In this document: piece by piece, positions 1 through 7,728 of the stretch
Layout: every line of letters begins with the position of its first letter
How positions within the stretch are numbered: the first letter of the stretch is position 1
DNA from: an uncultured bacterium
GTDB lineage: Bacteria; Actinomycetota; Aquicultoria; SKW223; CALKMS01
Direction of reading: 5' to 3'
DNA: 8,949 nt
NCBI GenBank assembly: GCA_938091145.1
Contig: CALKMS010000120.1
Location: forward strand, 1-8,949
Notes under the pieces: model-generated
Database searches by the model: none
The model's input: the letters and a program-made list of their open reading frames with translations, nothing else
What the model was told of the DNA's origin: nothing
Made by a program: the position numbers and the translations under genes

Positions 1-426
1 GTTCATCAAGTCAATAAAATTCTTGTTTTTGCTCACGCCTTCCGATAAAACCATAGCTGCATCATTAGCTGATCTCAAAAGCATCGCATAAAGAAGGTTT
101 TCCACTGTCATTGTTTCGTCAGGCTCTAAGTAAATCTCAGCTTCACCAACCGAAGTGGCTTTTGGAGTAGCAGTTAAAATCTGATCTAAAGAAAGCTCTT
201 CTAAAGCAATCAAAGCAGTCATTACTTTAGTTGTGCTGGCAATTGGCCTTTTGGTATTAATGTCTTTTTGAAAAAGGATTTGTTCACTGTTTAATTCAGC
301 AGCGATTGCTGATTTAGCAGAAATCTGAGGCTTGGCAGCTAAAGCAGCTAAACAATTTGAAGAAAAATTGGAATGAAATAGAAAACTCAAAATAAAAAGA
401 GTTTGCAAAATAATCCTTTTTCTCAT
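1..426 (-). CDS. D-alanyl-D-alanine carboxypeptidase (penicillin-binding protein 5/6 family, S11), N-terminal part, cut by window start
   Basis: The first 142 codons of a serine peptidase that removes the terminal D-Ala from peptidoglycan pentapeptides outside the cytoplasmic membrane. A basic start (MRKR) and hydrophobic stretch at residues 5-17 form a signal peptide, with likely cleavage near the Ala-rich residues 27-31. The SxxK motif is S64-T-T-K67, where S64 is the acyl-enzyme nucleophile and K67 the base. The second motif, S119-A-N121, is followed by DAA as usual in DacF/DacA proteins. The KTG motif and C-terminal domain lie beyond the window. The ATG overlaps the TGA of the upstream phosphoribosyltransferase gene (ATGA). 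No clear Shine-Dalgarno sequence precedes it, so translation is probably coupled. I infer the class from the motifs; whether it is the DacF, DacA or DacB paralogue cannot be told from this part. Confidence 0.93.
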   Translation of the reverse strand, partial: MRKRIILQTLFILSFLFHSNFSSNCLAALAAKPQISAKSAIAAELNSEQILFQKDINTKRPIASTTKVMTALIALEELSLDQILTATPKATSVGEAEIYLEPDETMTVENLLYAMLLRSANDAAMVLSEGVSKNKNFIDLMN

Positions 427-1604
427 AAATCTATTTGTAATTTATCTAGGTTCTTTAGAGTTCTTTCTCTTATTTCTCGCGGTGAAGGAAGTTTTTTGAC
501 TAGCCTTCCTTTTTTCATCCATAGTTTTAAAAGAGGTTCTAGTTTTTTATTATCATAGTCGCAGACATTCTTTTTAACATCCCAAGGCACAACATACTCA
601 CGAAAGCAACTTAAACAGCGATATACCTGTTTGGCGCCGGAAGTTTTACCTCTTTTAGCTATTGGCTTATTATCAACTTCGACTAGATCAAAAGAAAAAT
701 CTATAACTGGAGCATTGCTGATAGCTGTGCCAACGCCATAAGCATCTGCATATTTGTTTAACTCAGTAATTAGTTTTTCGTTTAATCCGCCGCTGATAAA
801 AATCTTTACCTTTGTGTACCCCCTTAAATTCAGTTCCCAACGAACTTCTTCAAGAATTTTCAGAAAATTTCCTCGACGCGAGGAAGGTGTGTCAAGTCTG
901 ACGGCAAAAAGGTCAGAACCAATTGCTTCAGCTGCTGTTAAGGCTCCAAATTTCTCATCTTGAAAAGTGTCAATCAAAGCAATTCTTTTAATGTTTGGTG
1001 GCATTACTTTATGAAAAGCCTTGAAGGCCTTTTCTTCGTTTTGAAAACAGAGAATAAACGAGTGAGACATTGTTCCTACTGGCTCTTCATTTATAAACTG
1101 CGCACTTTCAATAGCTGCTACGCCGTCACAACCCCCGATAAAGGCATTTCTTTCGATCATAGGTGCAATGGCGGGATGCATTCGGCGGGCTCCAAAACTG
1201 TAAACCGGTCGCCCGGCTGCTGCTTTTTTGCAACGAGCAGCCATAGTAGCAATGCCCGAAGCTTGACAAAGGAAACCAAGTAGAGCTGTCTCATAAACAG
1301 CATAACTCAAGTATTTTCCTTCGATTCGTAAAACCGGGGTTTCAGAGTAAAATATTTCTCCTTCTTCTAATGCATAGATATCAACGGGAAAGTTTTCAAA
1401 CAAACGTAAAACTTCTTCAAGACCGGCAAAAACTGCCCATCGCCAGTTATTAGGTAGACTTCCAGCTCTTACTTCTCCTTTTGTGAAAGGATTGATGCCC
1501 GAGGCTTTAAGAACCTCAGAAATGCGGCTGAAATAAACATCGGAAACTAACCCTTTTTTAATATCACTTTCTGGGGCAATAAAAAACTTTTGGTCACTAC
1601 TCAT
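423..1604 (-). CDS. pncB: Nicotinate phosphoribosyltransferase, short form with zinc-knuckle-like C-terminus
   Basis: Cytoplasmic enzyme of NAD salvage that joins nicotinate and PRPP, with ATP, to give nicotinate mononucleotide. At 393 residues it is close in size to the short archaeal/thermophile type (Thermoplasma acidophilum Ta1145) and much shorter than the roughly 490-residue Bacillus type. Visible family blocks are GARRMHPAIAP at 138-148, EPVGTMSHS at 174-182 with H181 as the candidate phosphorylated histidine, DTFQDE at 212-217, SGGL at 271-274, and the phosphate-binding GVGTAIS at 290-296. The tail carries C330-x-x-C333 and C348, resembling the zinc knuckle of the archaeal enzyme, but the place where a fourth Cys would be expected is D351. 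The ATG is preceded by a strong GAGGAGGT; the gene overlaps the rodZ-like gene by 8 nt and the carboxypeptidase gene by 4 nt. Quinolinate phosphoribosyltransferase is a related fold, but the length and GTMSH block favour this call. Confidence 0.9.
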   Translation of the reverse strand: MSSDQKFFIAPESDIKKGLVSDVYFSRISEVLKASGINPFTKGEVRAGSLPNNWRWAVFAGLEEVLRLFENFPVDIYALEEGEIFYSETPVLRIEGKYLSYAVYETALLGFLCQASGIATMAARCKKAAAGRPVYSFGARRMHPAIAPMIERNAFIGGCDGVAAIESAQFINEEPVGTMSHSFILCFQNEEKAFKAFHKVMPPNIKRIALIDTFQDEKFGALTAAEAIGSDLFAVRLDTPSSRRGNFLKILEEVRWELNLRGYTKVKIFISGGLNEKLITELNKYADAYGVGTAISNAPVIDFSFDLVEVDNKPIAKRGKTSGAKQVYRCLSCFREYVVPWDVKKNVCDYDNKKLEPLLKLWMKKGRLVKKLPSPREIRERTLKNLDKLQIDL

Positions 1605-2334
1605 TATTACCTCCTCGAAACACTTTCTCTACTACTCCACTCGCTGTTCGCTCAAGTTTAACAATCTTACCATTAACTTTAACCTCCGTTGAACTAGCAT
1701 TTCCAATTCGTAACCTTACTTCCTCCCCTTCCCATTTATTTTTGTCGCCTTTTCGCATTATGCCTTCAAAAACTTTTTCACCATCTATGATTGTTCTGAT
1801 CCAGCTAACGGGGCCGGTTATTCTTACTTCCACTGTAACCTTTTTGGGGATTACGGGAGCTAAATTTTCCGTTGAAGTGGTTTTTTCCAATGGAGGGGTT
1901 GTTTCAACTGATTGAACGGGATTAGGGGTGGTAGTTTTATCTTTTATTTGAGGCTTTTGAATAGGCGCCTCAGTTTTTGTATAAGAAAGTAAATAGTAGA
2001 GACCCCAGGAAAACAAACCAGCTAGAAAAAGTAAAGCTAAAAAAGCCCCTGACCATTCAGGTAAAGCAAGTTTTGAAGGCTTCAACTTTTCTTCCTCAGG
2101 CTTCGGTAAATAAAAAGCGTCGAATTCAGCTAGGATTTTATCTTTGTCTAAGCCCAAATAGCTAGCATAGTCAGCGAGAAAGGCTCGAACATAAATTGGT
2201 GATGGAAGCTTGTCAAAATCGTCGTTTTCTAGCGCTTCAAGATAAGAAGATCGTATCTTTAAAACAAGTTCAATTTCTTTGATGGTTTTCCCAAGTTCTC
2301 TTCTTTTTTCCGACAGCTTTTGCCCAATAGTCAA
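1597..2334 (-). CDS. rodZ: RodZ-like membrane protein (N-terminal HTH, one transmembrane helix, C-terminal DUF4115)
   Basis: Bitopic inner-membrane protein of 245 residues. Residues 4-65 form the HTH_25 domain, starting with the family-typical GQKLSEKRRELG, with KIRSSYLEALENDDFDKLP at 26-44. One transmembrane helix spans about 96-117. A Pro/Thr/Lys-rich linker follows (120-160), then a β-rich DUF4115 domain at about 165-228. In RodZ the HTH domain binds MreB filaments rather than acting as a classical repressor, linking the cytoskeleton to wall elongation; this role is inferred from the family. The start is TTG at 2334, chosen because the reading frame closes upstream and MTIGQKL matches homologues; GGAG lies about 10 nt before it. 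It begins one base after the ftsK stop, as in the ftsK/spoIIIE - ymfM neighbourhood of Bacillota. No mreB is in the window to support the role directly. Confidence 0.85.
   Translation of the reverse strand: MTIGQKLSEKRRELGKTIKEIELVLKIRSSYLEALENDDFDKLPSPIYVRAFLADYASYLGLDKDKILAEFDAFYLPKPEEEKLKPSKLALPEWSGAFLALLFLAGLFSWGLYYLLSYTKTEAPIQKPQIKDKTTTPNPVQSVETTPPLEKTTSTENLAPVIPKKVTVEVRITGPVSWIRTIIDGEKVFEGIMRKGDKNKWEGEEVRLRIGNASSTEVKVNGKIVKLERTASGVVEKVFRGGNNE
1609..1616 (-). promoter_or_regulatory. Strong ribosome binding site of pncB, inside the end of the rodZ-like gene
   Basis: Read on the minus strand this is GAGGAGGT, 4 nt from the pncB ATG at 1604-1602. It is the best Shine-Dalgarno sequence in the window and fixes the pncB start. 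It lies within the last codons of the rodZ-like gene, whose stop (TAG, 1599-1597) falls after the pncB ATG. Ribosomes could therefore enter here independently of upstream translation. Confidence 0.8.
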
Positions 2335-2335
2335 T

Positions 2336-4432
2336 TTATCTCATCTCCGCTTGATTTTGTTTAATTTCTTCCCACTCCGATAAAGTAAGCAAGACTTCCC
2401 TTGGTTTGCTGCCTTGGGCGGGTCCGACAATTCCTCTTTCCTCTAATAAATCCATTAGGCGAGCAGCTCGGGCGTATCCTAATTTTAATTTTCTCTGAAG
2501 GTAAGTTACTGAAGCCTTGCCAGTGATAATAACAAGCTCAGCCGCTTCATTGAAAAGAGTATCTTCCTCGCCAGAAGTAATTGGTTTTAAACGGCTGACT
2601 TCAACTACTTTAAAATCATATTGGGGCTCAAGGAGAGCCTTCCAATATTCAACAACTTTTTCGATTTCATTTTCCGAAACATAAACTCCTTGCAAACGGC
2701 GAGGTTTTAGCCAAAAGGGAGTAACAAAAAGCATATCTCCCTTGCCAACTAGTTTTTCTGCTCCTGGGCTATCCAAAATAACGCGGGAGTCAACCTGAGA
2801 AGAAACAGCAAAAGCAATTCGAGAGGTTATGTTAGCTTTAATTAAACCGGTTATGATATCTGACGATGGACGCTGAGTAGCTACTACCAAGTGAATTCCA
2901 ACAGCTCTACCCATTTGAGCCAGTCGGCAAATCGCGTCTTCTACTTCCTTGGCTGCTATTATCATTAAATCGGCAAGTTCATCGAGCACTATCACTAAAT
3001 ATGGTAGTTTTTCTTTTGCTTCTTTGTTATAAGAATCAAGATGGCGCGTTTTGGTTTCAGAAAGAAGCTCAAATCGCTTTTCCATCTCTTCAACTGCCCA
3101 AGCCAGGGCAGCCGCCGCTTGTTTGGGATTAACCACTACCGGAGCGATTAAATGGGGTATATCGTTGTAAAGATTTAACTCAATTCGCTTAGGGTCAATC
3201 ATGATAAATTTCACTTGATCTGGCCGTGCTCTCAAAAGAATAGAAGTGATAATAGCATTCAAACAAACACTTTTGCCCGAGCCCGTTGCGCCAGCAATTA
3301 AAAGATGAGGCAGACCTTTTAGGTCAATTACAACGGGATCACCTGTAATCTCTTGACCAATGGCTACCGCTAAAGGCGACGAAGCTTCCTGAAAATTAGG
3401 TGTTCTGACGAGGTCACCAAGATAAACAAAAGAACGATAAACGTTGGGAACTTCAATTCCAACAGCTGACTTGCCTGGAATGGGAGCTAAAATTCTTAAA
3501 TCAGGAGAAGCAAGAGCTAAAGCAATATCTTCTTCAATATTTAAAATCCTGTTAACCTTTACTCCCGGCTTTAACTGAATTTCAAAACGAGTTACCGTTG
3601 GACCCTCGACCACGTTTTCAATCGAAGCCCCAACTCCGAAATCTCTTAAGGTTTTTTCTAAGGCTGCCTTCATTTCCGTTGCTGATTTCTTTCTCTTACC
3701 TCTTGAGCATAGCAAATACTTTTCGACTCCCTCTTTTCTTATTATTTCCAAGGGAGCTAAAACTGCTTCGCTAAGCGGTTCCGTTTTTTCTTCGCGAAAA
3801 GGCTTCTCTAAAGTTTTTAAAGAGGCAGTTTTTTCTTCGGTTGTAATCGGAATGGTTTCTTCCATAAAGGTTGCTTCTGTTCCCCCTGCCAAATCAGCGT
3901 TTTTGGTCAATATTTGATGTTTTAGATCAGGTTTTTTTCTACCAAGCCTAATAAATTCTTTGATAGGCTTTCGGACAGTTAAAACAATTCCGATTAGAAA
4001 AAGACCAACAAGAATAACGGTTGCCCCAATAGGTTTAAGTAAATAGACAAGTGGATAAGAGAGAATAAAACCTAGAAAACCACCATACTTTGTTAGATAG
4101 GTAGGCGCATACATCTTGTTAAGAGGTACCAGAATGTGGCTTTGAGCTAAAAGCGAAATCCCAATTAGAGATAGGCCTAGTAAAACGTCGTTCCAGTAGA
4201 TTTTTCGATGTAGTAAAAGAACTCCTGAGATTGCCAAAAGAAGGAAAGGAAGCAAAAATCGTCCCCAACCAAAAAGCCAGCTTAGAAAAAAAGCCGTGTA
4301 ACGCCCAACAATTCCGGTATAGTTACCAAAAAGAGAAAATATCAAAAAAACTGCTAGAGTTGCAAGGATTATGGCATAAACATCGGCATAGTATTCAACT
4401 TCATTGAGTTTTTCTTTTTTTATTTTAGCCAC
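2336..4432 (-). CDS. ftsK: DNA translocase FtsK/SpoIIIE
   Basis: Septum-anchored, ATP-driven DNA pump that clears the chromosome from the closing division site. Numbered from the GTG at 4432 (698 residues): hydrophobic membrane segments lie at about 16-36, 47-70, 82-98, 117-132 and 136-153; a short charged linker runs to about 235; the α part of the motor follows (about 245-330). The β RecA-like part has Walker A GATGSGKS at 381-388, Walker B LVIVLDELADL at 479-489 and the VVATQRPS block at 516-523. A C-terminal γ winged helix (about 625-698), which reads oriented DNA motifs in this family, contains GKASVTYLQRKLKLGYARAA. The linker is short, as in SpoIIIE-like proteins. The frame stays open to a TTG at 4462, but that extension only re-reads the end of uppP and lacks a Shine-Dalgarno sequence; GTG 4432 has GGGGGT about 12 nt and AGG about 6 nt upstream. 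FtsK versus SpoIIIE cannot be settled here. Confidence 0.93.
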   Translation of the reverse strand: MAKIKKEKLNEVEYYADVYAIILATLAVFLIFSLFGNYTGIVGRYTAFFLSWLFGWGRFLLPFLLLAISGVLLLHRKIYWNDVLLGLSLIGISLLAQSHILVPLNKMYAPTYLTKYGGFLGFILSYPLVYLLKPIGATVILVGLFLIGIVLTVRKPIKEFIRLGRKKPDLKHQILTKNADLAGGTEATFMEETIPITTEEKTASLKTLEKPFREEKTEPLSEAVLAPLEIIRKEGVEKYLLCSRGKRKKSATEMKAALEKTLRDFGVGASIENVVEGPTVTRFEIQLKPGVKVNRILNIEEDIALALASPDLRILAPIPGKSAVGIEVPNVYRSFVYLGDLVRTPNFQEASSPLAVAIGQEITGDPVVIDLKGLPHLLIAGATGSGKSVCLNAIITSILLRARPDQVKFIMIDPKRIELNLYNDIPHLIAPVVVNPKQAAAALAWAVEEMEKRFELLSETKTRHLDSYNKEAKEKLPYLVIVLDELADLMIIAAKEVEDAICRLAQMGRAVGIHLVVATQRPSSDIITGLIKANITSRIAFAVSSQVDSRVILDSPGAEKLVGKGDMLFVTPFWLKPRRLQGVYVSENEIEKVVEYWKALLEPQYDFKVVEVSRLKPITSGEEDTLFNEAAELVIITGKASVTYLQRKLKLGYARAARLMDLLEERGIVGPAQGSKPREVLLTLSEWEEIKQNQAEMR

Positions 4433-5184
4433 CAGATGCCTGCAACCCCCACAAGTAAGCAATAAACGGCAAAAGGATATAAACTTCCTTTCTTTAAATA
4501 TTTTAATAGAAAATCAATGACAAGATAACCCGTTAAAAAAGAGAAAAAAGTGCCAACCAAGATTAGTGTTAGTGGAATCGGGCTAAACAATATTTTTTTC
4601 AATTCGAATACAAAGCTGCCAAAGATTATGGGAATTCCCAAAATAAAAGAAAATCGAGCGGCCTCTTCGCGTTTCAGACCCAAAAGGATTCCTGCTGAAA
4701 TGGTGGCTCCCGAACGAGATATGCCTGGGAAGATAGCAAAAGCTTGAGCCACTCCGATCATTAAGGCTTCAAAAAAATTGATTTCTATCCCTTCCTTGCT
4801 AGAAACAGCTAGCCATTGAGCGGCAAACAAAATCAATCCGTTAATGGTTAGAAACAATGCGGCCCAGAAGGCTCGACTAAAAAAGCTTTCAAAAAAATCG
4901 TGCGCAAGGGAACCTGACAAAACGGCTGGGATTGAAGCAACTAATATTGCTTTAAGAAGAGGAAAATTTTTCTTCTTTAAACTAAAAAAGTCTATAATTT
5001 CCCCCCGAAAATAAATCAAAAGCGCCAGAAGAGTACCGAAATGAAGACTGACATCAAAGAAAAGTGGAGGTTGGGGCAACTTTAAGATAGCTGGAATGAT
5101 CACCAGGTGAGCTGAACTACTTATCGGAATAAATTCAGTAGCCCCTTGGACCACTGCTAAAAAAACAATTAACCAATAATTCAT
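4420..5184 (-). CDS. uppP: Undecaprenyl-diphosphate phosphatase UppP (BacA)
   Basis: Integral membrane enzyme that removes a phosphate from undecaprenyl diphosphate so that the lipid carrier for peptidoglycan and other polymers can be reused; extra copies give bacitracin resistance. It has 254 residues and many hydrophobic helices, in the usual size range. The first signature is QGATEFIPISSSAHL at 13-27, containing E17 and H26, which match E21 and H30 of the E. coli enzyme; the first acidic position of the (E/Q)xxxE motif is Q13 here. The second signature is PGISRSGAT at 153-161 with R157 matching E. coli R174. The ATG shares one base with the RNase J stop (TAATG) and has only a weak GAG upstream, which points to coupling. 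The end overlaps the ftsK start by 13 nt. In B. subtilis tepA occupies this place between the RNase J and spoIIIE genes. Confidence 0.95.
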   Translation of the reverse strand: MNYWLIVFLAVVQGATEFIPISSSAHLVIIPAILKLPQPPLFFDVSLHFGTLLALLIYFRGEIIDFFSLKKKNFPLLKAILVASIPAVLSGSLAHDFFESFFSRAFWAALFLTINGLILFAAQWLAVSSKEGIEINFFEALMIGVAQAFAIFPGISRSGATISAGILLGLKREEAARFSFILGIPIIFGSFVFELKKILFSPIPLTLILVGTFFSFLTGYLVIDFLLKYLKKGSLYPFAVYCLLVGVAGIWWLK

Positions 5185-6842
5185 TAGAGCTCAATAACCA
5201 GAGGCACTATTATTGGCTTACGTTTTGTTAGCTTAAATATGGTTCGGGCAACAGTATTTTTAATTTCTTCTTTTAAAGCAGTCCTTTCCACAAGCTTAAA
5301 CCGAGCAGCCTCAAAAAAGAAGCTAAGAACTGCTTCTTTGATTTGATTGTAAAGTTCATTTGAGTCTTCGGGATGGATAAGTCCTCGAGAAATAATTTCC
5401 GGTCCATATATCAGCTCACCCCGTGGTTGTTTCACCCCCAAAACTATTACAACTATGCCGTCTGAGGCTAATTTCATTCGGTCTCTCAAAACCAAGTCAG
5501 AAACATCGCCAATACCCAATCCGTCAACAAATATCTGACCTGCCCCTATGTTTTTACTTATATAAGCTGAGCCTGGACGGACATTCAAAACATCGCCATT
5601 TTCCAAAATAAAAATGTTCTCAGCTCTCAAACCTACTTCTTGGGCTATCAGCGAGTGATAAACAAGGTGACGGTACTCTCCGTGAATAGGAACAAAAAAC
5701 TGAGGCTTAATGATACTAATAAGGAGCTTTAGCTCTTCTTGATAGCCGTGACCAGAAACGTGAACACGAGAAACATCTTCATAAAAAACTTTCGCTCCCA
5801 TTTTAAAAATGTCATTAATAATTCGGGAAACTGCTCTTTCGTTGCCCGGAACAGGAGTAGCAGCAATTATAACCGTATCATCCGGATCAATACCGAGGTG
5901 ACGGTGCTGTTCAGTAGCTAGAAGGTGAAGAGCGGATAGAGGCTCTCCTTGGCTTCCAGTGCAAATGACAGTGATTTCAGATGGGTTGAAGTGTTTAATG
6001 TTGAATGGTTCAACAATCATCTCGTCTGGCAAATTAAAATAATGAAGCTGCCTTCCTATTTCTATGCTTTCTTTCATACTCCGACCAGAGATTGCTATTT
6101 TTCGGTTGAACTCTTTACTCAGTTCAATAATTTGTTTGATTCGGTGAAGGTGAGAAGCAAAAGAAGCAACGATGATCTTCTTTTTTGCTTGCTGAAAAAT
6201 TTTTTCTAAAGTTTCTCCTACCAAACGTTCAGAAGGAGAGAAGCCAGGAACTTCAGCATTAGTTGAGTCGGATAAAAAAACCAGGATTTCATCTTTTCCA
6301 ATTTCAGAAAATCGGTTTAAATCAGTGTGGCTGCCATCAATAGGAGCAGGATCAAGTTTAAAATCACCAGAGTGGACAATGCCTCCAACTGGAGTCTTAA
6401 TGTATAAACCAACACCATCAGGAATGCTATGGTTAACATTTATCAACTCGACTTCAAAAGGACCAAGTTTAATTGTACTCCCAGCTTTAACAGTGTTTAA
6501 CTGTCGATCAGTAATTGAAAACTCCTCAAGTTTTGCCCGCACCAAGCTAATAGTTAAAGGGGTACCAAAAACTGGAAAGTCAAATTCTTTAAAAAGGTAA
6601 GGTAAAGCTCCAACATGATCTTCATGGCCGTGCGTTAAAATTATTCCCAAAGGTTTAACCGGCAGGCTTTTCAAGTAAGAAAAATCAGGCAAAACCAAAT
6701 CAACTCCCAACATTTCTTCTTCCGGAAACTTCAAACCAGCGTCAATAAGTAAAGATGCGGTTTCATACTTTATTAAAATGGAATTTTTGCCTATTTCGCC
6801 TAGCCCCCCAAGGGGGATAATTTCGAGTGCATTTTTTGACAT
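5184..6842 (-). CDS. rnj: Ribonuclease J (5'-3' exo/endoribonuclease, metallo-β-lactamase/β-CASP)
   Basis: Zinc-dependent RNase for mRNA turnover and RNA maturation in bacteria with RNase J. The 552 residues match the usual length of about 555. The metal-binding set looks complete: H71-G-H73-E-D75-H76, H138 in NHSIPDG, D160 in HSGDFKLD, and H387 in PIHGEYRHL. β-CASP features include ASFASHLHRI at 226-235 and SGHG at 363-366. The protein continues through the C-terminal domain to a normal end, so it is not truncated. The intact metal site argues for an active J1-type enzyme, although J1 and J2 names cannot be assigned without knowing whether a second copy exists. The ATG shares a base with the dapA stop (TAATG), with AAGGA about 10 nt upstream. 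The dapA-rnj neighbourhood is conserved in Bacillota (dapA-rnjB in B. subtilis). Confidence 0.95.
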   Translation of the reverse strand: MSKNALEIIPLGGLGEIGKNSILIKYETASLLIDAGLKFPEEEMLGVDLVLPDFSYLKSLPVKPLGIILTHGHEDHVGALPYLFKEFDFPVFGTPLTISLVRAKLEEFSITDRQLNTVKAGSTIKLGPFEVELINVNHSIPDGVGLYIKTPVGGIVHSGDFKLDPAPIDGSHTDLNRFSEIGKDEILVFLSDSTNAEVPGFSPSERLVGETLEKIFQQAKKKIIVASFASHLHRIKQIIELSKEFNRKIAISGRSMKESIEIGRQLHYFNLPDEMIVEPFNIKHFNPSEITVICTGSQGEPLSALHLLATEQHRHLGIDPDDTVIIAATPVPGNERAVSRIINDIFKMGAKVFYEDVSRVHVSGHGYQEELKLLISIIKPQFFVPIHGEYRHLVYHSLIAQEVGLRAENIFILENGDVLNVRPGSAYISKNIGAGQIFVDGLGIGDVSDLVLRDRMKLASDGIVVIVLGVKQPRGELIYGPEIISRGLIHPEDSNELYNQIKEAVLSFFFEAARFKLVERTALKEEIKNTVARTIFKLTKRKPIIVPLVIEL

Positions 6843-7720
6843 TAATTGATTGTCCTTATTTCCTCCAATAGTTTTTTTAGTTTTTCTTTGTCTTCTTTTG
6901 TTGCTTCAACTAATGGCAAGCGAGGTGGACCAACAGGGAAACCAATAAGCTCTACTGAAGCTTTGGTCAAGATGGGATTAGTTTTTAAAAAAAGAATTTT
7001 AAATAGGGGCATCAATTTGAAATGGTATTCGAGAGCTTTTTCAGCCTCTCCCTTTTTAAAAAGTTCAATCATTTTTTTGATTTGAGGACCAGCAACATGA
7101 GAAGCGACGCTAATTACACCATCTCCTCCCAAAGCGAGGATAGGATAGGTAAAAGCATCGTCTCCTGAATAAACCAAAAAATCATTCGGAGTGTTAGCTA
7201 TTATTTTTCCGATTTGTACTAAATTTCCACTAGCTTCTTTTATCCCTACGATGTTCTCAACCTTTGAAAGTTCAATAGTTGTTTCAGCTTCTAAATTGCA
7301 GGCGGTTCGTGAAGGAACATTGTAAAGAATGATGGGGAGATTAGTCTTGGCTGCAATTGTCTGAAAGTGTTTTTTAAGGCCTTCTTGAGGAGGCTTGTTG
7401 TAATAAGGAACGACTAAAAGACAACCATCTACCCCGATTTTTTCGGCTTTAATAGTTAAGTTGATTGTTTCCTCAGTGCAGTAGTTGCCTGTGCCAGCAA
7501 TTACTTTGGCTTTTCCCTTAACCGCTTGGGAAACTGCTCGAAATAGATCTAGTTTTTCTCTTTCTGTCAATACGGGTGATTCTCCCGTTGTTCCAGAAAC
7601 AACTAAGGCGTCTGATCCATTCTCAACCAAGAAATTAGCTAACCGCTCTGTTAAGTCAAAATCGAGGCTCATATCCTTTTTGTAGGGCGTAACCATAGCT
7701 GTTATTAAACTACCAAACAT
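6842..7720 (-). CDS. dapA: 4-hydroxy-tetrahydrodipicolinate synthase
   Basis: Cytoplasmic TIM-barrel aldolase that condenses pyruvate with aspartate semialdehyde, the first committed step to diaminopimelate and lysine. It has 292 residues, full length for the family. All catalytic residues fall at E. coli numbering: T44 and T45 in GTTGES, Y107 in PYYNKP, Y133 in YNVPSR, R138, and the Schiff-base lysine K161 in GIKEASG. At the allosteric lysine site, positions that are H53, H56 and N80 in the feedback-inhibited E. coli enzyme are E53, K56 and Y80 here, while E84 is kept; K56 is typical of lysine-insensitive Gram-positive enzymes, so weak or no feedback is inferred. The gene starts 6 nt after dapB, its Shine-Dalgarno GAGGA overlaps the dapB stop, and it shares one base with the RNase J start. 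Confidence 0.97.
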   Translation of the reverse strand: MFGSLITAMVTPYKKDMSLDFDLTERLANFLVENGSDALVVSGTTGESPVLTEREKLDLFRAVSQAVKGKAKVIAGTGNYCTEETINLTIKAEKIGVDGCLLVVPYYNKPPQEGLKKHFQTIAAKTNLPIILYNVPSRTACNLEAETTIELSKVENIVGIKEASGNLVQIGKIIANTPNDFLVYSGDDAFTYPILALGGDGVISVASHVAGPQIKKMIELFKKGEAEKALEYHFKLMPLFKILFLKTNPILTKASVELIGFPVGPPRLPLVEATKEDKEKLKKLLEEIRTIN

Positions 7721-7723
7721 TTT

Positions 7724-7728
7724 TCCTC
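7724..7728 (-). promoter_or_regulatory. Ribosome binding site of dapA overlapping the dapB stop codon
   Basis: On the minus strand the junction reads TGAGGAAAAATG: the dapB stop TGA runs into GAGGA, which lies 3 nt before the dapA ATG at 7720. The spacing is a little short. The arrangement suits re-initiation by ribosomes finishing dapB, keeping the two pathway enzymes in proportion. Confidence 0.65.

Noticed and set aside
343..426. Possible lipoprotein signal in the carboxypeptidase (Cys25)
   Set aside because: The residues before the Cys are S-S-N, which do not fit a lipobox (a Leu-like residue at -3 and a small residue at -1); a normal signal peptidase I site near the Ala-rich stretch is more likely.
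4433..4462. Cys-rich N-terminal extension of FtsK (C4, C7)
   Set aside because: These codons lie within uppP in another frame, the TTG has no Shine-Dalgarno sequence, and FtsK homologues have no such extension; this is a reading-frame artefact.
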